This document shows positions 1 through 12,889 of a stretch of DNA of 64,000 nt, one piece after another; the first letter of the stretch is position 1; the number at the start of each line of letters is the position of its first letter. The notes beneath the pieces were generated by a model. The model did not search any database, was not told the DNA's origin, and was given only the letters and a program-made list of their open reading frames with translations. Both the position numbers and the translations under genes were made by a program. The stretch comes from Arcuatula senhousia (taxonomy: Eukaryota > Mollusca > Bivalvia > Mytilida > Mytilidae), in NCBI GenBank assembly GCA_963971305.1, contig OZ020305.1, forward strand, positions 8,527,001 through 8,591,000. The letters are read 5' to 3'.

Positions 1-211
1 CTGTGTATCCCCTAATAGCTGAGATATAGTGCTAGAAAGTGCACCATCGCCGAAGCGCTTAGCGCGCAAGACCGCTCGGCATTTCACGATATCTTCTTTT
101 TTCAACTTGTTTTTTTTCGGGCCGCGACGACAAAAAATGACGTCCTAGATTTTTCGAGCACGCTTGAAATATGATGTGCTACAATAAAACTATAAATAGT
201 ATATCGTTCAA

Positions 212-3200
212 CTGTGTATCCCCTAATAGCTGAGATATAGTGCTAGAAAGTGCACCATCTCCGAAGCGCGTAGCGCGCAAGACCGCTCGGCATTTCACGA
301 TATCTTCTTTTTTCATCTTGTTTTTTTCGGGCCGCGACCACAAAAAATGACGTCCTAGATTTTTCGAGCACGCTTGAAATATGATGTGCTACAATAAAAC
401 TATAAATAGTATATCGTTCAACTGTGTATCCCCTAATAGCTGAGATATAGTGCTAGAAAGTGCACCATCGCCGAAGCGCGTAGCGCGCAAGACCGCTCGG
501 CATTTCACGATATCTTCTTTTTTCAACTTGTTTTTTTCGGGCCGCGACGACAAAAAATGACGTCCTAGATTTTTCGAGCACGCTTGAAATATGATGTGCT
601 ACAATAAAACTATAAATAGTATATAGTTCAACTGTGTATCCCCTAATAGCTGAGATATAGTGCTAGAAAGTGCACCATCGCCGAAGCGCGTAGCGCGCAA
701 GACCGCTCGGCATTTCACATCTTCTTTTTTCAACTTGTTTTTTTCGGGCCGCGACCACAAAAAATGACGTCCTAGATTTTTCGAGCACGCTTGAAATATG
801 ATGTGCTACAATAAAACTATAAATAGTATATCGTTCAACTGTGTATCCCCTAATAGATGAGATATAGTGCTAGAAAATGCACCATCGCCGAAGCGCGTAG
901 CGTGCAAGACCGCTCGGCATTTCACGATATCTTCTTTTTTCAACTTGTTTTTTTCGGGCCGCGACGACAAAAAATGACGTCCTAGATTTTTCGAGCACGC
1001 TTGAAATATGATGTGCTACAATAAAACTATAAATAGTATATCGTTCAACTGTGTATCCCCTAATAGCTGAGATATAGTGCTAGAAAGTGCACCATCGCCG
1101 AAGCGCTTAGCGCGCAAGACCGCTCGGCATTTCACGATATCTTCTTTTTTCAACTTGTTTTTTTTCGGGCCGCGACGACAAAAAATGACGTCCTAGATTT
1201 TTCAAGCACGCTTGAAATATGATGTGCTACAATAAAACTATAAATAGTATATCGTTCAACTGTGTATCCCCTAATAGCTGAGATATAGTGCTAGAAAGTG
1301 CACCATCTCCGAAGCGCGTAGCGCGCAAGACCGCTCGGCATTTCACGATATCTTCTTTTTTCAACTTGTTTTTTTCGGGCCGCGACCACAAAAAATGACG
1401 TCCTAGATTTTTCGAGCACGCTTGAAATATGATGTGCTACAATAAAACTATAAATAGTATATCGTTCAACTGTGTATCCCCTAATAGCTGAGATAAAGTG
1501 CTAGAAAGTGCACCATCGCCGAAGCGCGTAGCGCGCAAGACCGCTCGGCATTTCACGATATCTTCTTTTTTCAACTTGTTTTTTTTCGGGCCGCGACGAC
1601 AAAAAATGACGTCCTAGATTTTTCGAGCACGCTTGAAATATGATGTGCTACAATAAAACTATAAATAGTATATCGTTCAACTGTGTATCCCCTAATAGCT
1701 GAGATATAGTGCTAGAAAGTGCACCATCGCCGAAGCGCGTAGCGCGCAAGACCGCTCGGCATTTCACGATATCTTCTTTTTTCAACTTGTTTTTTTCGGG
1801 CCGCGACGACAAAAAATGACGTCCTAGATTTTTCGAGCACGCTTGAAATATGATGTGCTACAATAAAACTATAAATAGTATATAGTTCAACTGTGTATCC
1901 CCTAATAGCTGAGATATAGTGCTAGAAAGTGCACCATCTCCGAAGCGCGTAGCGCGCAAGACCGCTCGGCATTTCACGATATCTTCTTTTTTCATCTTGT
2001 TTTTTTCGGGCCGCGACCACAAAAAATGACGTCCTAGATTTTTCGAGCACGCTTGAAATATGATGTGCTACAATAAAACTATAAATAGTATATCGTTCAA
2101 CTGTGTATCCCCTAATAGCTGAGATATAGTGCTAGAAAGTGCACCATCGCCGAAGCGCGTAGCGCGCAAGACCGCTCGGCATTTCACGATATCTTCTTTT
2201 TTCAACTTGTTTTTTTCGGGCCGCGACGACAAAAAATGACGTCCTAGATTTTTCGAGCACGCTTGAAATATGATGTGCTACAATAAAACTATAAATAGTA
2301 TATAGTTCAACTGTGTATCCCCTAATAGCTGAGATATAGTGCTAGAAAGTGCACCATCGCCGAAGCGCGTAGCGCGCAAGACCGCTCGGCATTTCACATC
2401 TTCTTTTTTCAACTTGTTTTTTTCGGGCCGCGACCACAAAAAATGACGTCCTAGATTTTTCGAGCACGCTTGAAATATGATGTGCTACAATAAAACTATA
2501 AATAGTATATCGTTCAACTGTGTATCCCCTAATAGATGAGATATAGTGCTAGAAAATGCACCATCGCCGAAGCGCGTAGCGTGCAAGACCGCTCGGCATT
2601 TCACGATATCTTCTTTTTTCAACTTGTTTTTTTCGGGCCGCGACGACAAAAAATGACGTCCTAGATTTTTCGAGCACGCTTGAAATATGATGTGCTACAA
2701 TAAAACTATAAATAGTATATCGTTCAACTGTGTATCCCCTAATAGCTGAGATATAGTGCTAGAAAGTGCACCATCGCCGAAGCGCTTAGCGCGCAAGACC
2801 GCTCGGCATTTCACGATATCTTCTTTTTTCAACTTGTTTTTTTTCGGGCCGCGACGACAAAAAATGACGTCCTAGATTTTTCAAGCACGCTTGAAATATG
2901 ATGTGCTACAATAAAACTATAAATAGTATATCGTTCAACTGTGTATCCCCTAATAGCTGAGATATAGTGCTAGAAAGTGCACCATCTCCGAAGCGCGTAG
3001 CGCGCAAGACCGCTCGGCATTTCACGATATCTTCTTTTTTCAACTTGTTTTTTTCGGGCCGCGACCACAAAAAATGACGTCCTAGATTTTTCGAGCACGC
3101 TTGAAATATGATGTGCTACAATAAAACTATAAATAGTATATCGTTCAACTGTGTATCCCCTAATAGCTGAGATAAAGTGCTAGAAAGTGCACCATCGCCG

Positions 3201-3569
3201 AAGCGCGTAGCGCGCAAGACCGCTCGGCATTTCACGATATCTTCTTTTTTCAACTTGTTTTTTTTCGGGCCGCGACGACAAAAAATGACGTCCTAGATTT
3301 TTCGAGCACGCTTGAAATATGATGTGCTACAATAAAACTATAAATAGTATATCGTTCAACTGTGTATCCCCTAATAGCTGAGATATAGTGCTAGAAAGTG
3401 CACCATCGCCGAAGCGCGTAGCGCGCAAGACCGCTCGGCATTTCACGATATCTTCTTTTTTCAACTTGTTTTTTTCGGGCCGCGACGACAAAAAATGACG
3501 TCCTAGATTTTTCGAGCACGCTTGAAATATGATGTGCTACAATAAAACTATAAATAGTATATAGTTCAA
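212..3569. repeat. Higher-order repeat: two tandem 1,679-bp (8-monomer) blocks
   Basis: 212-1890 and 1891-3569 share the same ordered set of private variants at an offset of 1,679. These are CATCTCC with TTCATCTTG (first monomer), a missing GAT in TTTCACATC (near 713 and 2392), TAATAGATGA (851 and 2530) and AGATAAAGTG (1492 and 3171). The block is 8 monomers minus 1 bp, and the difference from 1,680 traces to the shared small indels. The boundaries are those of the variant pattern and are accurate to about one monomer. Confidence 0.9.
422..631. repeat. Representative 210-bp satellite monomer
   Basis: A typical full-length copy given as reference. Hand count of the consensus: 89 G+C of 210 (about 42%) and 17 CpG dinucleotides. 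Monomer bases 49-80 can fold into a stem: GCCG pairs with CGGC and AGCG with CGCT, with one bulged A, around a smaller GCGC-GTA-GCGC hairpin. TATAAATA lies about 13 bp before the monomer end. One minus-strand frame is open for 69 of 70 codons, with the stop created by the TA of GTGCTACAA. Confidence 0.9.
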
Positions 3570-4831
3570 CTGTGTATCCCCTAATAGCTGAGATATAGTG
3601 CTAGAAAGTGCACCATCGCCGAAGCGCGTAGCGCGCAAGACCGCTCGGCATTTCACGATATCTTCTTTTTTCAACTTGTTTTTTTCGGGCCGCGACGACA
3701 AAAAATGACGTCCTAGATTTTTCGAGCACGCTTGAAATATGATGTGCTACAATAAAACTATAAACAGTATATAGTTCAACTGTGTATCCCCTAATAGCTG
3801 AGATATAGTGCTAGAAAGTGCACCATCGCCGAAGCGCGTAGCGCGCAAGACCGCTCGGCATTTCACGATATCTTCTTTTTTCAACTGTTTTTTTTTCGGG
3901 CCGCGACGACAAAAAATGACGTCCTAGATTTTTCGAGCACGCTTGAAATATGATGTGCTACAATAAAACTATAAATAGTATATCGTTCAACTGTGTATCC
4001 CCTAATAGCTGAGATATAGTGCTAGAAAGTGCACCATCGCCGAAGCGCGCAGCGCGCAAGACCGCTCGGCATTTCACGATATCTTCTTTTTTCAACTTGT
4101 TTTTTTCGGGCCGCGACGACAAAAAATGACGTCCTAGATTTTTCAAGCACGCTTGAAATATGATGTGCTACAATAAAACTATAAATAGTATATCGTTCAA
4201 CTGTGTATCCCCTAATAGCTGAGATATAGTGCTAGAAAGTGCACCATCGCCGAAGCGCGTAGCGCGCAAGATCGCTCGGCATTTCACGATATCTTCTTTT
4301 TTCAACTTGTTTTTTTTCGGGCCGCGACGACAAAAAATGACGTCCTAGATTTTTCGAGCACGCTTGAAATATGATGTGCTACAATAAAACTATAAATAGT
4401 ATATCGTTCAACTGTGTATCCCCTAATAGCTGAGATATAGTGCTAGAAAGTGCACCATCGCCGAAGCGCGTAGCGCGCAAGACCGCTCGGCATTTCACGA
4501 TATCTTCTTTTTTCAACTTGTTTTTTTCGGGCCGCGACGACAAAAAATGACGTCCTAGATTTTTCGAGCACGCTTGAAATATGATGTGCTACAATAAAAC
4601 TATAAATAGTATATAGTTCAACTGTGTATCCCCTAATAGCTGAGATATAGTGCTAGAAAGTGCACCATCGCCGAAGCGCGTAGCGCGCAAGACCGCTCGG
4701 CATTTCACGATATCTTCTTTTTTCAACTTGTTTTTTTCGGGCCGCGACGACAAAAAATGACGTCCTAGATTTTTCGAGCACGCTTGAAATATGATGTGCT
4801 ACAATAAAACTATAAATAGTATATCGTTCAA

Positions 4832-7800
4832 CTGTGTATCCCCTAATAGCTGAGATATAGTGCTAGAAAGTGCACCATCGCCGAAGCGCGTAGCGCGCAA
4901 GACCGCTCGGCATTTCACGATATCTTCTTTTTTCAACTTGTTTTTTTCGGGCCGCGACGACAAAAAATGACGTCCTAGATTTTTCGAGCACGCTTGAAAT
5001 ATGATGTGCTACAATAAAACTATAAATAGTATATCGTTCAACTGTGTATCCCCTAATAGCTGAGATATAGTGCTAGAAAGTGCACCATCTCCGAAGCGCG
5101 TAGCGCGCAAGACCGCTCGGCATTTCACGATATCTTCTTTTTTCAACTTGTTTTTTTTCGGGCCGCGACGACAAAAACTGACGTCCTAGATTTTTCGAGC
5201 ACGCTTGAAATATGATGTGCTACAATAAAACTATAAATAGTATATCGTTCAACTGTGTATCCCCTAATAGCTGAGATATAGTGCTAGAAAGTGCACCATC
5301 TCCGAAGCGCGTAGCGCGCAAGACCGCTCGGCATTTCACGATATCTTCTTTTTTCAACTTGTTTTTTTCGGGCCGCGACCACAAAAAAATGACGTTCTAG
5401 ATTTTTTGAGCACGCTTGAAATATGATGTGCTACAATAAAACTATAAATAGTATATCGTTCAACTGTTTATCCCCTAATAGCTGAGATAAAGTGCTAGAA
5501 AGTGCACCATCGCCGAAGCGCGTAGCGCGCAAGACCGCTCGGCATTTCACGATATCTTCTTTTTTCAACTTGTTTTTTTCGGGCCGCGACGACAAAAAAT
5601 GACGTCCTAGATTTTTCGAGCACGCTTGAAATATGATGTGCTACAATAAAACTATAAATAGTATATCGTTCAACTGTGTATCCCCTAATAGCTGAGATAT
5701 AGTGCTAGAAAGTGCACCATCGCCGAAGCGCGTAGCGCGCAAGACCGCTCGGCATTTCACGATATCTTCTTTTTTCAACTTGTTTTTTTCGGGCCGCGAC
5801 GACAAAAAATGACGTCCTAGGTTTTTCGAGCACGCTTGAAATATGATGTGCTACAATAAAACTATAAATAGTATATAGTTCAACTGTGTATCCCCTAATA
5901 GCTGAGATATAGTGCTAGAAAGTGCACCATCACCGAAGCGCGTAGCGCGCAAGACCGCTCGGCATTTCACGATATCTTCTTTTTTCAACTTGTTTTTTTT
6001 CGGGCCGCGACGACAAAAAATGACGTCCTAGATTTTTCGAGCACGCTTGAAATATGATGTGCTACAATAAAACTATAAATAGTATATCGTTCAACTGTGT
6101 ATCCCCTAATAGCTGAGATATAGTGCTAGAAAGTGCACCATCGCCGAAGCGCGTAGCGCGCAAGACCGCTCGGCATTTCACGATATCTTCTTTTTTCAAC
6201 TTGTTTTTTTCGGGCCGCGACGACAAAAAATGACGTCCTAGATTTTTCGAGCACGCTTGAAATATGATGTGCTACAATAAAACTATAAATAGTATATAGT
6301 TCAAGTGTGTATCCCCTAATAGCTGAGATATAGTGCTAGAAAGTGCACCATCGCCGAAGCGCGTAGCGCGCAAGACCGCTCGGCATTTCACGATATCTTC
6401 TTTTTTCAACTTGTTTTTTTCGGGCCGCGACGACAAAAAATGACGTCCTAGGTTTTTCGAGCACGCTTGAAATATGATGTGTTACAATAAAACTATAAAT
6501 AGTATATAGTTCAACTGTGTATCCCCTAATAGCTGAGATATAGTGCTAGAAAGTGCACCATCACCGAAGCGCGTAGCGCACAAGACCGCTCGGCATTTCA
6601 CGATATCTTCTTTTTTCAACTTGTATTTTTCGGGCCGGGACGACAAAAAATGACGTCCTAGATTTTTCGAGCACGCTTGAAATATGATGTGCTACAATAA
6701 AACTATAAATAGTATATCGTTCAACTGTGTATCCCCTAATAGCTGAGATATAGTGCTAGAAAGTGCACCATCGCCGAAGCGCGTAGCGCGCAAGACCGCT
6801 CGGCATTTCACGATATCTTCTTTTTTCAACTTGTTTTTTTCGGGCCGCGACGACAAAAAATGACGTCCTAGGTTTTTCGAGCACGCTTGAAATATGATGT
6901 GCTACAATAAAACTATAAATAGTATATAGTTCAACTGTGTATCCCCTAATAGCTGAGATATAGTGCTAGAAAGTGCACCATCACCGAAGCGCGTAGCGCG
7001 CAAGACCGCTCGGCATTTCACGATATCTTCTTTTTTCAACTTGTTTTTTTCGGGCCGCGACGACAAAAAATGACGTCCTAGATTTTTCGAGCACGCTTGA
7101 AATATGATGTGCTACAATAAAACTATAAATAGTATATCGTTCAACTGTGTATCCCCTAATAGCTGAGATATAGTGCTAGAAAGTGCACCATCGCCGAAGC
7201 GCGTAGCGCGCAAGACCGCTCGGCATTTCACGATATCTTCTTTTTTCAACTTGTTTTTTTTCGGGCCGCGACGACAAAAAATGACGTCCTAGATTTTTCG
7301 AGCACGCTTGAAATATGATGTGCTACAATAAAACTATAAATAGTATATCTATCAACTGTGTATCCCCTAATAGCTGAGATATAGTGCTAGAAAGTGCACC
7401 ATCGCCGAAGCGCGTAGCGCGCAAGACCGCTCGGCATTTCACGATATCTTCTTTTTTCAACTTGTTTTTTTCGGGCCGCGACGACAAAAAATGACGTCCT
7501 AGATTTTTCGAGCACGCTTGAAATATGATGTGCTACAATAAAACTATAAATAGTATATCGTTCAACTGTGTATCCCCTAATAGCTGAGATATAGTGCTAG
7601 AAAGTGCACCATCGCCGAAGCGCGTAGCGCGCAAGACCGCTCGGCATTTCACGATATCTTCTTTTTTCAACTTGTTTTTTTCGGGCCGCGACGACAAAAA
7701 ATGACGTCCTAGATTTTTCGAGCACGCTTGAAATATGATGTGCTACAATAAAACTATAAATAGTATATCGTTCAACTGTGTATCCCCTAATAGCTGAGAT

Positions 7801-10290
7801 ATAGTGCTAGAAAGTGCACCATCTCCGAAGCGCGTAGCGCGCAAGACCGCTCGGCATTTCACGATATCTTCTTTTTTCAACTTGTTTTTTTTCGGGCCGC
7901 GACGACAAAAACTGACGTCCTAGATTTTTCGAGCACGCTTGAAATATGATGTGCTACAATAAAACTATAAATAGTATATCGTTCAACTGTGTATCCCCTA
8001 ATAGCTGAGATATAGTGCTAGAAAGTGCACCATCTCCGAAGCGCGTAGCGCGCAAGACCGCTCGGCATTTCACGATATCTTCTTTTTTCAACTTGTTTTT
8101 TTCGGGCCGCGACCACAAAAAAATGACGTTCTAGATTTTTTGAGCACGCTTGAAATATGATGTGCTACAATAAAACTATAAATAGTATATCGTTCAACTG
8201 TTTATCCCCTAATAGCTGAGATAAAGTGCTAGAAAGTGCACCATCGCCGAAGCGCGTAGCGCGCAAGACCGCTCGGCATTTCACGATATCTTCTTTTTTC
8301 AACTTGTTTTTTTCGGACCGCGACGACAAAAAATGACGTCCTAGATTTTTCGAGCACGCTTGAAATATGATGTGCTACAATAAAACTATAAATAGTATAT
8401 CGTTCAACTGTGTATCCCCTAATAGCTGAGATATAGTGCTAGAAAGTGCACCATCGCCGAAGCGCGTAGCGCGCAAGACCGCTCGGCATTTCACGATATC
8501 TTCTTTTTTCAACTTGTTTTTTTCGGGCCGCGACGACAAAAAATGACGTCCTAGGTTTTTCGAGCACGCTTGAAATATGATGTGCTACAATAAAACTATA
8601 AATAGTATATAGTTCAACTGTGTATCCCCTAATAGCTGAGATATAGTGCTAGAAAGTGCACCATCACCGAAGCGCGTAGCGCGCAAGACCGCTCGGCATT
8701 TCACGATATCTTCTTTTTTCAACTTGTTTTTTTTCGGGCCGCGACGACAAAAAATGACGTCCTAGATTTTTCGAGCACGCTTGAAATATGATGTGCTACA
8801 ATAAAACTATAAATAGTATATCGTTCAACTGTGTATCCCCTAATAGCTGAGATATAGTGCTAGAAAGTGCACCATCGCCGAAGCGCGTAGCGCGCAAGAC
8901 CGCTCGGCATTTCACGATATCTTCTTTTTTCAACTTGTTTTTTTCGGGCCGCGACGACAAAAAATGACGTCCTAGATTTTTCGAGCACGCTTGAAATATG
9001 ATGTGCTACAATAAAACTATAAATAGTATATAGTTCAAGTGTGTATCCCCTAATAGCTGAGATATAGTGCTAGAAAGTGCACCATCGCCGAAGCGCGTAG
9101 CGCGCAAGACCGCTCGGCATTTCACGATATCTTCTTTTTTCAACTTGTTTTTTTCGGGCCGCGACGACAAAAAATGACGTCCTAGGTTTTTCGAGCACGC
9201 TTGAAATATGATGTGTTACAATAAAACTATAAATAGTATATAGTTCAACTGTGTATCCCCTAATAGCTGAGATATAGTGCTAGAAAGTGCACCATCACCG
9301 AAGCGCGTAGCGCACAAGACCGCTCGGCATTTCACGATATCTTCTTTTTTCAACTTGTATTTTTCGGGCCGGGACGACAAAAAATGACGTCCTAGATTTT
9401 TCGAGCACGCTTGAAATATGATGTGCTACAATAAAACTATAAATAGTATATCGTTCAACTGTGTATCCCCTAATAGCTGAGATATAGTGCTAGAAAGTGC
9501 ACCATCGCCGAAGCGCGTAGCGCGCAAGACCGCTCGGCATTTCACGATATCTTCTTTTTTCAACTTGTTTTTTTCGGGCCGCGACGACAAAAAATGACGT
9601 CCTAGGTTTTTCGAGCACGCTTGAAATATGATGTGCTACAATAAAACTATAAATAGTATATAGTTCAACTGTGTATCCCCTAATAGCTGAGATATAGTGC
9701 TAGAAAGTGCACCATCACCGAAGCGCGTAGCGCGCAAGACCGCTCGGCATTTCACGATATCTTCTTTTTTCAACTTGTTTTTTTCGGGCCGCGACGACAA
9801 AAAATGACGTCCTAGATTTTTCGAGCACGCTTGAAATATGATGTGCTACAATAAAACTATAAATAGTATATCGTTCAACTGTGTATCCCCTAATAGCTGA
9901 GATATAGTGCTAGAAAGTGCACCATCGCCGAAGCGCGTAGCGCGCAAGACCGCTCGGCATTTCACGATATCTTCTTTTTTCAACTTGTTTTTTTTCGGGC
10001 CGCGACGACAAAAAATGACGTCCTAGATTTTTCGAGCACGCTTGAAATATGATGTGCTACAATAAAACTATAAATAGTATATCTATCAACTGTGTATCCC
10101 CTAATAGCTGAGATATAGTGCTAGAAAGTGCACCATCGCCGAAGCGCGTAGCGCGCAAGACCGCTCGGCATTTCACGATATCTTCTTTTTTCAACTTGTT
10201 TTTTTCGGGCCGCGACGACAAAAAATGACGTCCTAGATTTTTCGAGCACGCTTGAAATATGATGTGCTACAATAAAACTATAAATAGTAT
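4832..10290. repeat. Higher-order repeat: two blocks offset by 2,734 bp (13 monomers)
   Basis: Shared rare variants at a constant offset of 2,734: ACAAAAACTGACG (5177 and 7911), TTCAAGTGTG (6300 and 9034), the TGTATTTTTCGGGCCGGG monomer (near 6623 and 9357) and TATCTATCAAC (7346 and 10080). A change private to the second copy, CGGACCGC near 8315, shows that divergence began after the duplication. The left boundary is uncertain by about a monomer. Confidence 0.85.
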
Positions 10291-11426
10291 ATAGTTCAAC
10301 TGTGTATCCCCTAATAGCTGAGATATAGTGCTAGAAAGTGCACCATCGCCGAAGCGCGTAGCGCGCAAGACCGCTCGGCATTTCACGATATCTTCTTTTT
10401 TCAACTTGTTTTTTTCGGGCCGCGACGACAAAAAATGACGTCCTAGATTTTTCGAGCACGCTTGAAATATGATGTGCTACAATAAAACTATAAATAGTAT
10501 ATCGTTCAACTGTGTATCCCCTAATAGCTGAGATATAGTGCTAGAAAGTGCACCATCGCCGAAGCGCGTAGCGCGCAAGACCGCTCGGCATTTCACGATA
10601 TCTTCTTTTTTCAACTTGTTTTTTTCGGGCCGCGACGACAAAAAATGACGTCCTAGGTTTTTCGAGCACGCTTGAAATATGATGTGCTACAATAAAACTA
10701 TAAATAGTATATAGTTCAACTGTGTATCCCCTAATAGCTGAGATATAGTGCTAGAAAGTGCACCATCACCGAAGCGCGTAGCGCGCAAGACCGCTCGGCA
10801 TTTCACGATATCTTCTTTTTTCAACTTGTTTTTTTCGGGCCGCGACGACAAAAAATGACGTCCTAGATTTTTCGAGCACGCTTGAAATATGATGTGCTAC
10901 AATAAAACTATAAATAGTATATCGTTCAACTGTGTATCCCCTAATAGCTGAGATATAGTGCTAGAAAGTGCACCATCGCCGAAGCGCGTAGCGCGCAAGA
11001 CCGCTCGGCATTTCACGATATCTTCTTTTTTCAACTTGTTTTTTTTCGGGCCGCGACGACAAAAAATGACGTCCTAGATTTTTCGAGCACGCTTGAAATA
11101 TGATGTGCTACAATAAAACTATAAATAGTATATCTATCAACTGTGTATCCCCTAATAGCTGAGATATAGTGCTAGAAAGTGCACCATCGCCGAAGCGCGT
11201 AGCGCGCAAGACCGCTCGGCATTTCACGATATCTTCTTTTTTCAACTTGTTTTTTTCGGGCCGCGACGACAAAAAATGACGTCCTAGATTTTTCGAGCAC
11301 GCTTGAAATATGATGTGCTACAATAAAACTATAAATAGTATATAGTTCAACTGTGTATCCCCTAATAGCTGAGATATAGTGCTAGAAAGTGCACCATCGC
11401 CGAAGCGCGTAGCGCGCAAGACCGCT
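9375..11426. repeat. Higher-order repeat: two tandem 1,051-bp (5-monomer) blocks
   Basis: The variants CTAGGT (9602 and 10653), CATCACC (near 9715 and 10766) and TATCTATCAAC (10080 and 11131) recur at an offset of 1,051. Part of the second block recurs once more at +1,261 (CTAGGT at 11914, TATCTATCAAC at 12392). This block overlaps the end of the 13-monomer repeat, so several rounds of unequal exchange are layered here. Confidence 0.8.
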
Positions 11427-12889
11427 CGGCAATTCACGATATCTTCTTTTTTCAACTTGTTTTTTTCGGGCCGCGACGACAAAAAATGACGTCCTAGGTT
11501 TTTCGAGCACGCTTGAAATATGATGTGTTACAATAAAACTATAAATAGTATATAGTTCAACTGTGTATCCCCTAATAGCTGAGATATAGTGCTAGAAAGT
11601 GCACCATCACCGAAGCGCGTAGCGCGCAAGACCGCTCGGCATTTCACGATATCTTCTTTTTTCAACTTGTATTTTTCGGGCCGGGACGACAAAAAATGAC
11701 GTCCTAGATTTTTCGAGCACGCTTGAAATATGATGTGCTACAATAAAACTATAAATAGTATATCGTTCAACTGTGTATCCCCTAATAGCTGAGATATAGT
11801 GCTAGAAAGTGCACCATCGCCGAAGCGCGTAGCGCGCAAGACCGCTCGGCATTTCACGATATCTTCTTTTTTCAACTTGTTTTTTTCGGGCCGCGACGAC
11901 AAAAAATGACGTCCTAGGTTTTTCGAGCACGCTTGAAATATGATGTGCTACAATAAAACTATAAATAGTATATAGTTCAACTGTGTATCCCCTAATAGCT
12001 GAGATATAGTGCTAGAAAGTGCACCATCACCGAAGCGCGTAGCGCGCAAGACCGCTCGGCATTTCACGATATCTTCTTTTTTCAACTTGTTTTTTTCGGG
12101 CCGCGACGACAAAAAATGACGTCCTAGATTTTTCGAGCACGCTTGAAATATGATGTGCTACAATAAAACTATAAATAGTATATCGTTCAACTGTGTATCC
12201 CCTAATAGCTGAGATATAGTGCTAGAAAGTGCACCATCGCCGAAGCGCGTAGCGCGCAAGACCGCTCGGCATTTCACGATATCTTCTTTTTTCAACTTGT
12301 TTTTTTTCGGGCCGCGACGACAAAAAATGACGTCCTAGATTTTTCGAGCACGCTTGAAATATGATGTGCTACAATAAAACTATAAATAGTATATCTATCA
12401 ACTGTGTATCCCCTAATAGCTGAGATATAGTGCTAGAAAGTGCACCATCGCCGAAGCGCGTAGCGCGCAAGACCGCTCGGCATTTCACGATATCTTCTTT
12501 TTTCAACTTGTTTTTTTCGGGCCGCGACGACAAAAAATGACGTCCTAGATTTTTCGAGCACGCTTGAAATATGATGTGCTACAATAAAACTATAAATAGT
12601 ATATAGTTCAACTGTGTATCCCCTAATAGCTGAGATATAGTGCTAGAAAGTGCACCATCGCCGAAGCGCGTAGCGCGCAAGACCGCTCGGCATTTCACGA
12701 TATCTTCTTTTTTCAACTTGTTTTTTTCGGGCCGCGACGACAAAAAATGACGTCCTAGATTTTTCGAGCACGCTTGAAATATGATGTGCTACAATAAAAC
12801 TATAAATAGTATATCGTTCAACTGTGTATCCCCTAATAGCTGAGATATAGTGCTAGAAAGTGCACCATCGCCGAAGCGCGTAGCGCGCA

